A DNA stretch of 64,000 nucleotides from Nageia nagi (lineage: Eukaryota > Pinophyta): positions 95,108,001-95,172,000 of the forward strand of contig JBITNC010000001.1 of assembly GCA_050084985.1 (NCBI GenBank), given 5' to 3'. Below the pieces are notes generated by a model, which was not told the DNA's origin, ran no database searches, and saw nothing but the letters and a program-made list of their open reading frames with translations. The translations under genes were made by a program, and so were the position numbers. Below, in pieces: positions 37,401-47,189 of the stretch. The number at the start of each line of letters is the position of its first letter. Within the stretch, counting starts at the first letter, position 1.

Positions 37401-37759
37401 CTACCACCGAGGCCGAATATCGAGCCATGTCTGTTGCCACCCAAGAAGCTCTTTGGGTAAGACATCTTCTGAACGAAATTGGGTATACGCAAAATGGCCC
37501 ATCTCTTATTTCGTCAGATAATCAATCGGCTATCTCTTTGGCTAAGAATCCTATGTTCCATCAGCGAACCAAACATGTTGAAATCCAAGCTCATTTTATC
37601 AGGGAGAAGGTTCTAGATGACATCATACACTTGCAGTATTGTCCATCTATTGAAAACTCCGCTGATTTGTTCACCAAGCCCCTTCCTGAAGCTCAGTTCT
37701 GCAAGCTTAGGGATTCTCTCGGGTTGGTGAAGTTGCCCTCAAGGGGGAGTGAAGTTTAA
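34439..37759 (+). CDS. pol: Young copia nucleocapsid and pol polyprotein
   Basis: Open for 1106 codons. It begins with an Asn/Lys-rich nucleocapsid with an intact zinc knuckle, CNFCGIFGHKEYDC (34640-34681). Counting residues from the Met at 34724: protease active site D32-T-G; integrase zinc region LWHQRLGHLNHKS with CERC; integrase core D219, D282, E318 (35 residues between the last two); RT with [14 protein letters not shown] and catalytic YVDD at 691-694; RNase H with D855, E896 and D932. It ends S-R-G-S-E-V at TAA. All catalytic residues are present. It has no ATG of its own after the frameshift except internal ones, and in relatives it is fused to gag. Confidence 0.97.
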   Translation, partial: NSIALGAIKTPFKKKFKHYKFKDNKSSSTFRKYDKKGNNNNNHGNYRHRNDKAGSSNPTPQEKFDKNCNFCGIFGHKEYDCRKKKFAQKGKGNANVRTFNNRKKNKHTANVAYYSMTQTISNDWIVDTGCTNHMCYEKDKFENFHKYKKDAVVIGDSTVLDVHGIGSVKIHGKTLDDVFYVPKLRMNLISVIQITRKGCSFEFTSHSWCVKKGLATLMKGSVKNDLYIVDQVHSKICLAANVCSKGNLWHQRLGHLNHKSIRAMKTQERVEGLPNISPTIGLCERCILGKMHRQKFEKDKATRATCPLQLVHSDLMGSFQTKSLGGASYVLTFVDDFSRMTFGYLLEHKDQTFDRFRDFKALVENQTDFKIKMLRSDNGGEYNSNEFNEFCVKHGIKRQFTIPYTPQQNGVAERKNHTIMEMARCMLGNLPSFLWGEAVHTTIHTLNSCPTKAVEGKTPYEAWTGKKPNLSHFRIFGCDAFAFITSEKRKKLDKRSEKCIFVGYDNQHRGYRLYSSSHKIVFVSRDVKFNELSEDTTSHAEVSDIDDSSPAPNWLDEHVEKSPQEQNSPAQRITRSMTLNKSLFAKIDNMHEPSTFKEASKQECWMEAMKVEYEALMKNETWDLVPYPNEKNVIGNKWIYKVKYNSDGKIEKYKARLVAKGFAQKYGIDYEETFAPVAKMPTVRIILALSAGQGWKAFQLDVKSAFLNGDLDVEIYMNQPEGFIPEGKETLVCKLKKSLYGLKQAPRAWYTKISGFFADIGFSKCFSDSDLYVLNQGNDVVIILLYVDDLLITGNNIEIIQECISKLKATFEMTDLGLLHYYLGMQVYQHKDCTYLSQSKYISDILQKFGMEECKYAAIPVSPGIVVSLSSDSQLADATAYRQLIGSLLYLTISHPDIAFAVNLMARFMQKPYVEHLNAIKQILRYVAGTKDLALKYSKMPSIVLLGFSDSDYGGDRDDRKSTSAYVFSIGSGAISWASKKQPTVTLSTTEAEYRAMSVATQEALWVRHLLNEIGYTQNGPSLISSDNQSAISLAKNPMFHQRTKHVEIQAHFIREKVLDDIIHLQYCPSIENSADLFTKPLPEAQFCKLRDSLGLVKLPSRGSEV
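37739..37753 (+). other. Purine-tract-like copy at the pol end
   Basis: TCAAGGGGGAGTGAA repeats the true purine tract and LTR start at 38697-38710 (TTAAGGGGGAGTGTT). The same pair of copies brackets the 3' UTR in copies 2 and 3. It may be an ancestral tract left by a duplication, or a secondary priming site. Confidence 0.6.
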
Positions 37760-37785
37760 ACTTTTGTTAGTGATGACAACTTCAC
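37749..37785 (+). other. Inverted repeat spanning the pol stop codon
   Basis: GTGAAGTT (37749-37756) and AACTTCAC (37778-37785) could pair as an 8-base stem, with the stop TAA in the loop. Copy 2 keeps both arms (25763-25770 and 25805-25812); copy 3 keeps 7 of 8 pairs. Confidence 0.6.
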
Positions 37786-37818
37786 CTCTAAGAGGCCTTT
37801 TTTGATTGCACATTCTAG

Positions 37819-38224
37819 ACCTCCGTGGTAAGTTTGCTCTGCGTGACAAACTTGTTGTACAATCGTTGTTATAGAGTGTTGATTATTTGATACCTCAGTG
37901 GTAAGTTTGCTCTATGTGACAAACTTGTTGTACAACTTTTGAGCATATAATTAATATACCTCCGTGGTAAGTTCGCTCTGCGTGACGAACTTGTTGTACA
38001 TTCTATACCTCCGTGGTGAGTTTTCTCTGCATGAGAAACTCGTTGTACAATTTTTATGCTCTATACCTCCGTGGTGAGTTTGCTCTGCGTGAGAAACTCG
38101 TTGTACAATTTTTGAGCATATAATTAATATACCTCTGTGGTAAGTTCGCTCTGTGTGACAAACTTGTTGTACATTCTATACCTCCGTGGTGAGTTTGCTC
38201 TGCATGAGAAACTCGTTGTACAAT
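37819..38224 (+). repeat. Seven-unit hairpin array in the young copia 3' UTR
   Basis: Seven copies of a core unit of about 45 bases beginning ACCTCCGTGG and ending GTTGTACA, separated by variable spacers. Each has arms such as AAGTTTG (37830-37836) and CAAACTT (37847-37853) around a 10-base loop. The arms change together: AAGTTCG/CGAACTT in unit 3, GAGTTT/AAACTC in units 4, 5 and 7. Unit 6 has one uncompensated change. Related units occur in the 3' UTRs of copies 2, 3 and 4. Confidence 0.9.
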
Positions 38225-38696
38225 TTTTATGCTCTATTACTAATCAACACATGTCTATATACAACAGGTGACTATGAGTGATGGCTTGGCATCTCCGTGA
38301 TGGCTTATAGTGCACCATTGATCAGTTATTTATAAGATGGCATTATTTGATTCTCTTATTTGAATATATGATGCATCTAACTGATTTTGTTCATGAGTTG
38401 CTTGTAGCATGCAGGATCTTCTTTAGAAATGCAGGTTACTCACCTTGTGAAAGCAAGCTCATGGAGACTCACATGTCAGCTTAAAGTTGATCGACTACTA
38501 TGTACAGTGAAACCAGTTGTGGTTAATGATTGTATTGTAAACCATTTTGTCAAATGGTAATGTAGTGAGTCTCATACTAGTTCTCAAAAAGATTCTCAAA
38601 ATATGTAAAAGTTCTCATCTCCACTTGTATCTCTATGGAGGAGAACTCTCTCTTACTCTCTCTCTTCTCTCTTCTACGCTCTATCCCAATATTGCA

Positions 38697-38707
38697 TTAA
38701 GGGGGAG
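38697..38707 (+). other. Young copia polypurine tract
   Basis: TTAAGGGGGAG lies directly before the 3' LTR TGTTAG and is preceded by a pyrimidine-rich stretch (about 38640-38680) also present in copies 2 and 3. Confidence 0.9.
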
Positions 38708-39215
38708 TGTTAGAATTTGTAATGAAATATTGTAAATATCTATACTCCTTGTAAATTCAATTAATCACTTAAGGGTATGTAGATACCTTAAGAGATTAAT
38801 AGAATTCTTTAATATGTAGACTTTGACTTTACCAAAGTGGGTAGTTGGTTGGTTGAAGTTTGGTGAAACATTTAATGTAACCCTAACCTTACCCTTGGGT
38901 TAAAGGAAGGTTAGGGAGGTGCTCTCAACCTATAAATAGAGGGCCTCTCCTCATGTAAACATATCTAAGTTTTGAGTAAGATTACTCTACTTGGTTGTGT
39001 AGGAGAGAGCTAGAGAATAGTTGTAAGAGAGACATAGATTTGAGAATAAGAGAACTAGTTGTGGATGTACTCCCAAGGAGGGAGGAACCACATTATATTG
39101 GTGTCATATTGTGTGAATGATGTTCTTAGAATTATAGAAGTGTTATCTTGTGTACACTTGAGTTTCCTAGTCTAAGGTCCTAAAGGATTTGTTTAGATCT
39201 AGTTCAAATCCTTCA
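38708..39215 (+). repeat. Young copia 3' LTR
   Basis: 508 bases, identical to 30677-31184 except for one base near its 3' end. It is followed by the target duplication AAAAC. Confidence 0.98.
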
Positions 39216-39220
39216 AAAAC

Positions 39221-42140
39221 TTCACTCCCCTTGGGGGTAACTTCACTAGACCAAGAGAACCCCAAAGCTTGCAAAATTGAGTGTCATAAAGGGGTTTGGT
39301 GAATAAATCATTGGATTTTTTATTCAATGGACAATACTAAATATGTAAGGTGCCATCTAAAATATTCTCTCTTATGAAATGCATTTGAATTTCAATGTAT
39401 TTTATTCTCTTATGGAGCATAGGGTTCTTGGCCAAAGAAATGGCTAAATAATTATATGAAGATATCAAAGATGGGCCAACCTGCTCATACCCAATTTTTT
39501 TCATAATATACCTTAGTCAAATTCCTTCTTAGGTTGCAATAGTCATAGCTCTATATTTTGTTTCCATGGTGGATAGAGGGACTATAGGATGGTTCTTGGA
39601 AGACCAATAGATAACACCTAATCCAATATTAAACACATAAGAAAAAGTGGATTTCATGTCATCTTTGTCAACCCCATATTTAGAATTAGAGAACCTTAAG
39701 AGAATAAAAGAAAGCAACTTGGTAAACTTCAAGGCAAGATCCTACGTGCTCATAATATACCTCAAAATCATTTTAGGATCATGAAGATGCTCAACATAAG
39801 GCTTATGCATAAACCTTGCTATCAGATTAATTGCATAGGCAATATCTAACTTAGAGATAGTCAAATAAAGAAGACTACCAATAAGCTTACTATACTCTAT
39901 AGCATATACCAACTAAGAGTTTGAGCTAGTCTCAAGCTTGATTCTAGGAGCAACAAGAATAACCACATGTTTACATTCTTCTATTCTAAACTTTTGCAAA
40001 ATATCTAAGACATATTTAGACTAAGATAGGTACAATCATTACATTAATACACTTGAATGCTAAGGTAGTAGTGTAAGAGACCAAGATTAGTCATCTCATA
40101 TTCTACTTTAAGTTTGGTTATGCACTTATTTATGATCACCATATCATTCCCTATGATCAAAAGATCATCTACATAGAGAAGAATTAAGACCAATTATTTT
40201 CCTTCATTGAACACATAAAAATCTAAATCTGAGTAACATTTGAAAAAACTAAGAATCTCAAAATACTCTAAAATATTCTTATACCATGCTCTTGGTGCTT
40301 GCTTAAGTGCATACAAAAACTTCTTTAACTTGCACACATGGAACTCTTTTCCTTTCACAACAAACCCTTCTAGCTGACTTATGAAGATCTCCACATCTAA
40401 GTCACCATTAAGAAATGCACTCTTTACATCAAGCTAAATCACCTTCTAACCTTGAGCTCTAGAAAGGGCAATTATTAATCTAACAGTAGCCATATTTGCT
40501 ATTGGTGCAAAGGTTTCTTCATAATCAACTCCATACTTTTGAGAAAAACCCTTAGCAACCAATATTACCTTATATTTATTGATTTCACCCTTTGAATTAA
40601 ACTTGATCTTATAGATCCAGTTGTTTTCAATTAAATTCTTTAAGAATGAATTTAGAACTAAGTTCTAAGTTTCATTTCTCATAAGTATCTCATATTCAAA
40701 ATTCATATCATTCATCCAACAAGCATGTTTAGATGCCTTCTTAAATGTTGAAGGCTCATTATGATTATTGATTTTAGCAAGGAGATACTTATTCAAATTC
40801 ACTCTTCCAGTTATCCTTTGAGTTGGAGAATTTTTCCCTTGAGTGACTTATCTGAAGAGATATCCAACCACTTAGGAATTATTGAAGAGTCCTCAAAGAA
40901 TTCATTTAAAGAAGATCCATTAGGAACCTCATTAAACTTGACATCCCTTGAAATAAAAACTACTTTTATTGAAGGAGAGTAGAACCTTTACCCTCTCTAT
41001 TGATTTTCATATCCCAAAAGATGCATTTTTATTATTTATTATCCAACTTATTCTTTTTATTTGAAACTATGAAGAAAAATGCTACACATACAAAGAACCT
41101 TAGATGAGAAATATCAAATTTCTTTCCTATCCATAACTCATATGGAGTTTTCTCTTCAATTACTTTTGTGGGATACGTATTCAAGGTGTAGATAGTAGTG
41201 TTGCTAGATTCACCCTACAAAAACTTAGGAAGATTTCCCATCATGTATATAGCCATTTCCATTATGTTTCTATTCTTCCTTTTAGTAACACCATTCTACT
41301 ATGGAGTATAAGGGATAGTAAATTTCTTTTTGATCCCAATATTTGTATAAAATTCATTAAACTCATTGCTTATGTATTCATCTCCATTATCCAACCTTAG
41401 TATCTTGATATTTAAATTGGTTTGATTTTCAAATAAGGCCATAAATTCTTTGAAAATCTTAAAATTTTAATCTTTATGCTCTAGTAGATACCCAAATTTC
41501 ATCCTACTAAAATCATCAATAAAATTAAGGACATAATATGCTCTTCGAAGTGAATTAGTTTGAAAAGGACACATCAAGTTTGAGTGTATCAATTGGAGAG
41601 GTTGAGATTCTCTAGTTGCATTATCCTTCTCAAATTTTTGCCTTCTCATCTTTCCTAATATGAAATTTTTACAAACACCAATGGAGGGTGATATTATAGG
41701 TAATCCTTTCACAAGATCTTGATCTTTTATGAGTTGAATGCTCTTATGGTTCAGTTAACCTAAATGTTGATGGCAAAGGTTGCCTTTAGTACATACATTT
41801 GAGGCAAGGCACAACTTAGAAGGAACTTGATCAACTATGTAAATGTCATTCTTAATTGATCATTTTATCAAGGTGGCAAACCCTTTCCTTAAACTCTAAG
41901 AGATCAAATTGAACTCAAAAATATATCCCTTCCTTGCAATTTGAATAACTGATAAAATATTCATCCCTACCTTAGACACAAAAAGTACATCTTTAATAAC
42001 CTTCCCATGCATCAATATGCTTTCGATCCCTTGAACTTATAGCATTGATTTATCACCTATTACTATTGCATCCTTCCTATATTTGTAAAAAAAATTAAAC
42101 TTATTCCTTTCAAAGCTCATATGATTAGTGCAACCCGAAT
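39221..42140 (-). pseudogene. pol: Copia copy 4 pol (broken)
   Basis: On the minus strand the sequence matches young copia pol from its C-terminus at about 39225 leftwards in gene order. RNase H lies at 39529-39732 (STFSYVFNIGLGVIYWSSK; the conserved Glu of the TEAEYRA motif is changed, MKTKYRA-like). RT is in 40194-40620 with KQAPRAWYK and a degenerate catalytic loop near 40160. Integrase is in 41467-41712 with FIDDFSRMKFGYLLEHKD. The zinc region and protease follow up to 42140. Stops and frame changes occur throughout. Confidence 0.9.
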
Positions 42141-42147
42141 CTACAAC

Positions 42148-43075
42148 CTAGTCATTTGTAAAAGCATGTGACTTGGAATAAAGAGCACAAAAATAAGCAC
42201 TTTTCTTATTCTTCTTTCCTTTAAAGTTGTTCACATTATCTTTATCTTTGCCATTTTTCTTCTTCTTTTTCTTGAAGTAATGTTTCTCTTTATGACCATA
42301 GATGCCACAAAAGTTGTAATTTCCATCTTTCTTAGACATATGAGATTTTTTTAACTTACCTTTATGATCATGATGCTTGTATTCATACTTCTTTTCATTT
42401 CTCCTAGGATGAGAATGAGAGGTTTTCTTATAATTTTTGAACTTCTTCTTGAAATGAGTCATCTTAGTTACACCTAAAGCAATGTTTTACTTCTTTAGAG
42501 AAGAAATCAACATCTTATTGTTGATGGCTCTTCATGTTTTAAAATAATTCTAGAAAGATTCTCAAGAGAGAATACTTCCTCTTCATCATCAAGCCTAGTC
42601 TCAATCATAGTCATGAAGTTAATAAACCTAGTTGAACAATTTTGTAAGATGATGAACACCATGAATTCTTAATTGATCCAATTACACCCATAACTCAAAA
42701 GTTGAGTCCTTATATCAATGATCTTATTCAAGTAGATTGCTACACCTTCATCTTTCTCTTGATGGGATTGCAAGAGATTTTGAAGAATGGTAAACTTCCT
42801 TAAAAAATTATACCTAATATAGATATTCTTAAACCTATCCCAAGCTTTTTTGGTGGATGTTGAGGTCAAAATCATGAGGAGAACTTCATCTAAAACTACC
42901 CTAAATATCATATAAGTTACCAACTCATTATTGTTATTATAAAATTCCAATGCTTTAGCTTCTATTGGGGTGACTTTATTCTCACTCACTGTTTACCAAA
43001 GCTTGTGTGCTTGAAGTTATTCTTCCATCATTGGTTCTTAAATACCATAGTTGGAATCATTAAGGATGTGCTTAG
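42148..43075 (-). pseudogene. gag: Copia copy 4 gag (broken)
   Basis: 42669-42989 carries the capsid region (AWDRFKNIYIRYNFLRKFTILQNLLQ and IIDIRTQL), and 42148-42462 the basic nucleocapsid. In its zinc knuckle two cysteines are replaced (NYNFCGIYGHKEKHY). The gag start region, equivalent to LDGSNFG, is recognisable at about 43030-43075 but has no usable ATG. Confidence 0.88.
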
Positions 43076-43089
43076 ATGCAAAAGAATAT

Positions 43090-43850
43090 CCTATTTATAC
43101 AAAAGAAGGGTTAATTGATTAAATCATAAGAAGCATTAACATATGATTTTTCAATCATAATTACAATTGCAAGTAACAAAATCATTAAATCATGTAACTA
43201 AAAACTATTTAACTAAACATCAAGCATTTAACCAATTATCATAACAATTGCAAGTAACCAACCAATATAAACTAATCATGTTTAATATTATTGTATTTAA
43301 AACAAACTTGTACAAATGTGTATATAAAAAATTGATAATTTATATGTTAGTAGCTTGTTTGGGTTAGTAATTTGTAGTTTGTAAGTTGAAGGTTGGTGTT
43401 AGAAGATTGTAAGTCATATTAGTGCACTTTGTTTAACCTTAGTAGTTTGAAGGTTAGTAAGTCCTAATCTACAATTGTAGTTAGCATTTGAGGTTAGTGT
43501 TTGTAGTTAGTGTAGATTTTACCATTGAATTAATTTAATTTAAGCATTTGTTAATTATTTAACCACAAAAAGAATGACAACCACAAACAACAAGGGGTTA
43601 GTAGTTTCCTTAGTTTTTGGGTTAGTTACATAATAAGGCTCTAGGAGATTTCCAACATGCTCAATATCAATACAATTCTTAACAACTTATCATAAAAGCA
43701 AGTTTAATTAACACCAACTTGCTTAAAAAAGATTTAGTTCAAGAGGAAGAGCCATTTCCTTAAACATAAATGCATTGAAGTCCATTGTATAACAAGTTTG
43801 AAAATGAAGCATGCGGGCTATGAATTCATTTTAAATTAGATATGGTGGAA
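43090..43850. other. Decayed copia leader and GT-rich stretch, no gene
   Basis: The first 200 or so bases still resemble the leader end of copy 3 on the minus strand. About 43340-43620 is rich in TTAGT/TTTGTAG words without a clear period. The missing 5' LTR of copy 4 would be expected beyond, but none is visible. Confidence 0.5.
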
Positions 43851-43852
43851 GT

Positions 43853-46300
43853 TGCATGGATGTTGACCCGTTAAGAGAGATAACCCAAATAATAAGGTCA
43901 AGCAAAAAACATCTAGTATTTATTCATGATAATAGGCCTCATATAAAATATTTTGTAAATAAAATTAAGCAAGAAGTAGAAATATACCCTGATTGGAAAT
44001 TAATACCCGTAAATAAGGCCTGGATGGCCCTTGAGGGAATAAAGAAGTATAGGAACTGGGAAAATAAGAGACAAGATTTTGTCCTCAACCTAGAGGTCCT
44101 CACCCAATTAGCAAATCTTGGGTGGAGTACTAATAAAATTCATTATTTTACAAAATTTAGATTTGAGTACATAATAAAAATTCACCACATTGAGAGTGAA
44201 TTATTTGAAAAATTCAAATATGATAAGTACTAGAAGGCTAAGTATAGCAAAGATCATTTGCCAGATTTGGAATAGCCCTTTCCTCCTCATTTCAATGAAA
44301 ATATGCTATAGGAACAAGACCAGTACAAATAGGATAACCATCTAGTATGGTTGAAGTTCTAAATAAGGGAGAGCAAAACCCTTTAGACACTACCATCTCT
44401 TCCTAGGAGCCTTCTCCAAAGAAGAAAAAGAAAATACAAACCCTATCTTAGAGATAACAACTCCTAGAGAATTAACAGAAGCCTATAAAGAAGCCCTATT
44501 CCACTACAATAAGGTCATAATCACAAATGATTGTACCTTCACCTTCAAAGGCAATAGAAGAAATTCCAAAGGTGGTGGTAAAAGAGATAGAAATTTTTGA
44601 TACAAAAGAGTTTAAAGAGCCTCAAGATATATATACTGGTGTTGTAGAAGAAGCCTAGACATAAGAACAAACACAAACCTCAGAAGAGGAGCAAAGCCAA
44701 ATTCAACGAGGTAGGGGAGGCTTACCTAAAGCCAGTGGATCTATAGTAGTTACATCAGGAGAAGGATCAAGAGATGATGATGATGATGACAAGTTTGGGA
44801 AAAAGAAATACTTTAGCCCAATGTATAAGATTGAAGAAAAAGATGAGGTACATGGAAGAGGCAGAGTCAGAACTAGAAGTTCAACACTTGACACATCCCT
44901 GACAGACACAACATATTCAATAAGTTGAGACACCTATTTTAGGTAGAATTATTACTACCCATTCTTCAATTCTTACAACCTTGCAAGAGGAAATAAAATC
45001 AATTTTTCCTACACAAATTGTAGAGCCCATTGATTGGGCAACTTTTATTAATAAGTCTCCTATGCTTCTTGAGCAAAGTCAAGAATTTTGAGCAAGGTAA
45101 CAAAGATGGAAGATATTAAAATAGCATAGATGCCTTACAAAGAAGGGTAGCTGGATATTACTCCCATGGCTATAATAGATATAAATATGTAGAGTGCACT
45201 AGCAATTGACCAGTCTAGATTTCTTGTAAATACTTCAATGGTAGCTGGCAAAAGTCTTCAAGTAATGGAGACCAAGATAGAAAAATTGATTAAGAAAATA
45301 GATCAATATAAGAAAGATTACTCTCTTAAAGATAAAATAGTAGCTAGGTTGTAGAATAAAAATAAAGAATTAATTACAAGGCTTGATAAGTAAAAATCAA
45401 AGTTTGAAAAGAGCATAACAATAATAAAAGCTAAGCTTGATGTTGCAAATCAAATAATAGAAGATCTCAAAGCTCAAGATGCAGTCATTGATGTTTAGAA
45501 GGTCAAATAGGTTGAGGCCAAGCTACAAACTACAATTGCAAAAAATAAAGTTCTATCTAATGACAATGAAAGTTATTATTACTCATGAAAAATTTCAAAA
45601 AATCCTTAGTAGAGCAAGTGGAAGACAAAATAGTAACATTATCACACTTACATCTACTGAAAGAAGAAATTATAAAGGTAATCAAGGAGTTCTATGCTTA
45701 GAATGCTCTCCATAAGTTGGCTCTAGATACACTCAGGGTAATATTAGAAAGAATGTAGGCTGTTTAAGAATCTTGAATGAAAAAGATATAGCAACGATCT
45801 CTCCCAAGCTAAAATAGTTATATCAAAGGAGGATCTGAGATATTTGTGAACTCCAAAATTTGATGTTCAACATGAAGATTAATAAGCACTAGCTCACAAT
45901 TAGCTAGGATTCATTAATAAATTCTTTATTTCTTTGATTGAGATGAAGGCTCTCAAATTGTGGAAAGAGTATAATGTACAAGGTAGTGCTACCAATTGGG
46001 TAGCCAATACCATTCAATTCCTTGAATAATCATTTTTTGAGAAATAAATCTTAAACTTGCAATAAATAAGTGAGTTGGCTCAGGAGTTAATTACAAAATT
46101 TTTACATGTTGGAAGGTTGAACAATGTTTTGATAGGGTTTAAAGTAGATATAAAGAAGATTAAGGCATCCCCTATTTATCACAAATTGATTATAAAGATC
46201 TAAGTGATCTAAATAAAAAGATGCAACCATTCCTCCTACCAGACCTGATGGCAGTAGTGGAGACCTCAACTAGGTCCATTTCTAGATAAGCCACTGGAAG
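43853..46300 (+). pseudogene. Unrecognised long decayed reading frame with coiled coil
   Basis: The first 125 codons are open (MDVDPLREITQIIRSSKKH to 44233); beyond, mostly the same frame continues to make sense across many stops, most of them TAG, with a few frame changes. Visible parts: a basic, aromatic-rich N-terminal domain with NLEVLTQLANLGWSTNKIHY; a Glu/Ser-rich linker; a poly-Asp tract (44777-44791) before KFGKKKYFSPMYK; then a long Lys/Glu/Ile heptad-like stretch (about 45240-45480) likely to form a coiled coil. No RT, protease or knuckle is seen. It could be a gag-like or extra frame of an unidentified retroelement, or a relic host gene. Confidence 0.5.
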
Positions 46301-46379
46301 TAGTAATTAAATGGTTCTATTCTCCAGCAAGCAGAGACCCCAAAGAGTTGCTAGAAGATTGTATTCTTTCATAATTACA

Positions 46380-46730
46380 CTCTAAATTAGGGTAATTTTA
46401 TTATTCTTTATTCTCTATTTTTTATTCTTTAGTGCTTAAGAGTTATGTATATAAGAGTACTCAGGAGTCATATTATTTTCTTAGTGCCTGAGAATTATGT
46501 GAATAAGAATACCTAGGAGTTACATCAATAAGAGTTATATTATTCTTTATTCTTTTATTCTTTAGTGCCTGGGAGTTAAGAGAACCCAAGAGTTAGGTCA
46601 TCTTCTTCAATATACCTAAGAGAATTGTAAAGGATACCCAAGAGTCATGTATATAAGAGTATCCATGAGTTATATTTATTACCTTAGAGTCTTCAAGAAT
46701 TATTCACACAAGTGTCTAAGACTTGTATGA
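46380..46730. repeat. Degenerate minisatellite, GTGCCTGAGAGTTA-like unit
   Basis: Variants of a unit built from CCTAGGAGTTA and ATATAAGAGTA words recur about every 30-60 bases. It lies between the decayed frame and the next minisatellite. Confidence 0.65.
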
Positions 46731-46736
46731 ATGGAA

Positions 46737-47100
46737 AGCTAGAATATTAATAGAGCCCATTGATTCTAAGACATAACATCACATTTGTTAATCAAAATCA
46801 ACGAGTTTCAGAAGAGCCAAAATATCAATAGAGCCTACTAATTTTGAGAGATGATGTCACATTTTTTTATCAAAATTAGCAGGTCTTGAAAGAGCTAGAA
46901 TATCAATAAAGCCCATCAATTTTGAGAGATGATGTCATAGTTTTTTTATCAAAACCAGTAGGTTCTAGAGTAAATAATGGTAGGTGCAGATTTTGAAGAA
47001 CATCAATAGAGCCTATCCATTTTGAGAGATGATGTCATAGTTTTTGATCAAATTAGCAAGTCATAGAAGAACCAGATCATCAATAGAGCCTAGAAGAAGA
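46737..47100. repeat. Minisatellite with internal inverted repeat, about 80-base unit
   Basis: Four units plus a partial fifth, each starting near ATCAATAGAGCC and containing GAGATGATGTCA. Within the second unit CTAATTTTGA and TCAAAATTAG (about 46840-46888) form a 10-base perfect inverted repeat; other units keep part of it. Such arrays are known in the 3' UTRs of some plant gypsy elements. Confidence 0.8.
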
Positions 47101-47189
47101 ACATAGAACTTGCCAAGCAAATGTAAGAGTAATGCATAAGAAGGAACACCCAAGTCCACTTCATCTTAAGTGTTTGACCCCTGGAGCCC

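Larger units (their letters stand above)
30677..39215 (+). mobile_element. Copia copy 5, young full-length element
   Basis: It is 8539 bases with two 508-base LTRs that differ at one base by my reading (T at 31154, G in the other) and a perfect target duplication AAAAC (30672-30676, 39216-39220). It is inserted into copia copy 4, in the opposite orientation and directly beside that copy's pol end. It has a primer site, a leader of about 2.6 kb, gag, an open frame of more than 1100 codons from nucleocapsid to RNase H, a 3' UTR with a hairpin array, and a purine tract. One single-base frameshift between gag and pol is the only coding defect seen, so it inserted recently and may have been autonomous. 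Confidence 0.98.
29461..43330 (-). mobile_element. Copia copy 4 (minus strand), split by the young copia
   Basis: From left to right: 3' LTR (29461-29920), 3' UTR (29921-30676), the nested young element (30677-39215), pol (39216-42140), gag (to about 43070) and part of the leader. It inserted in the RNase H region of the Tat-type gypsy. Its 5' LTR is not found to the right, so that end is deleted or too decayed; the right boundary given is approximate. All domains carry stops. Confidence 0.88.
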
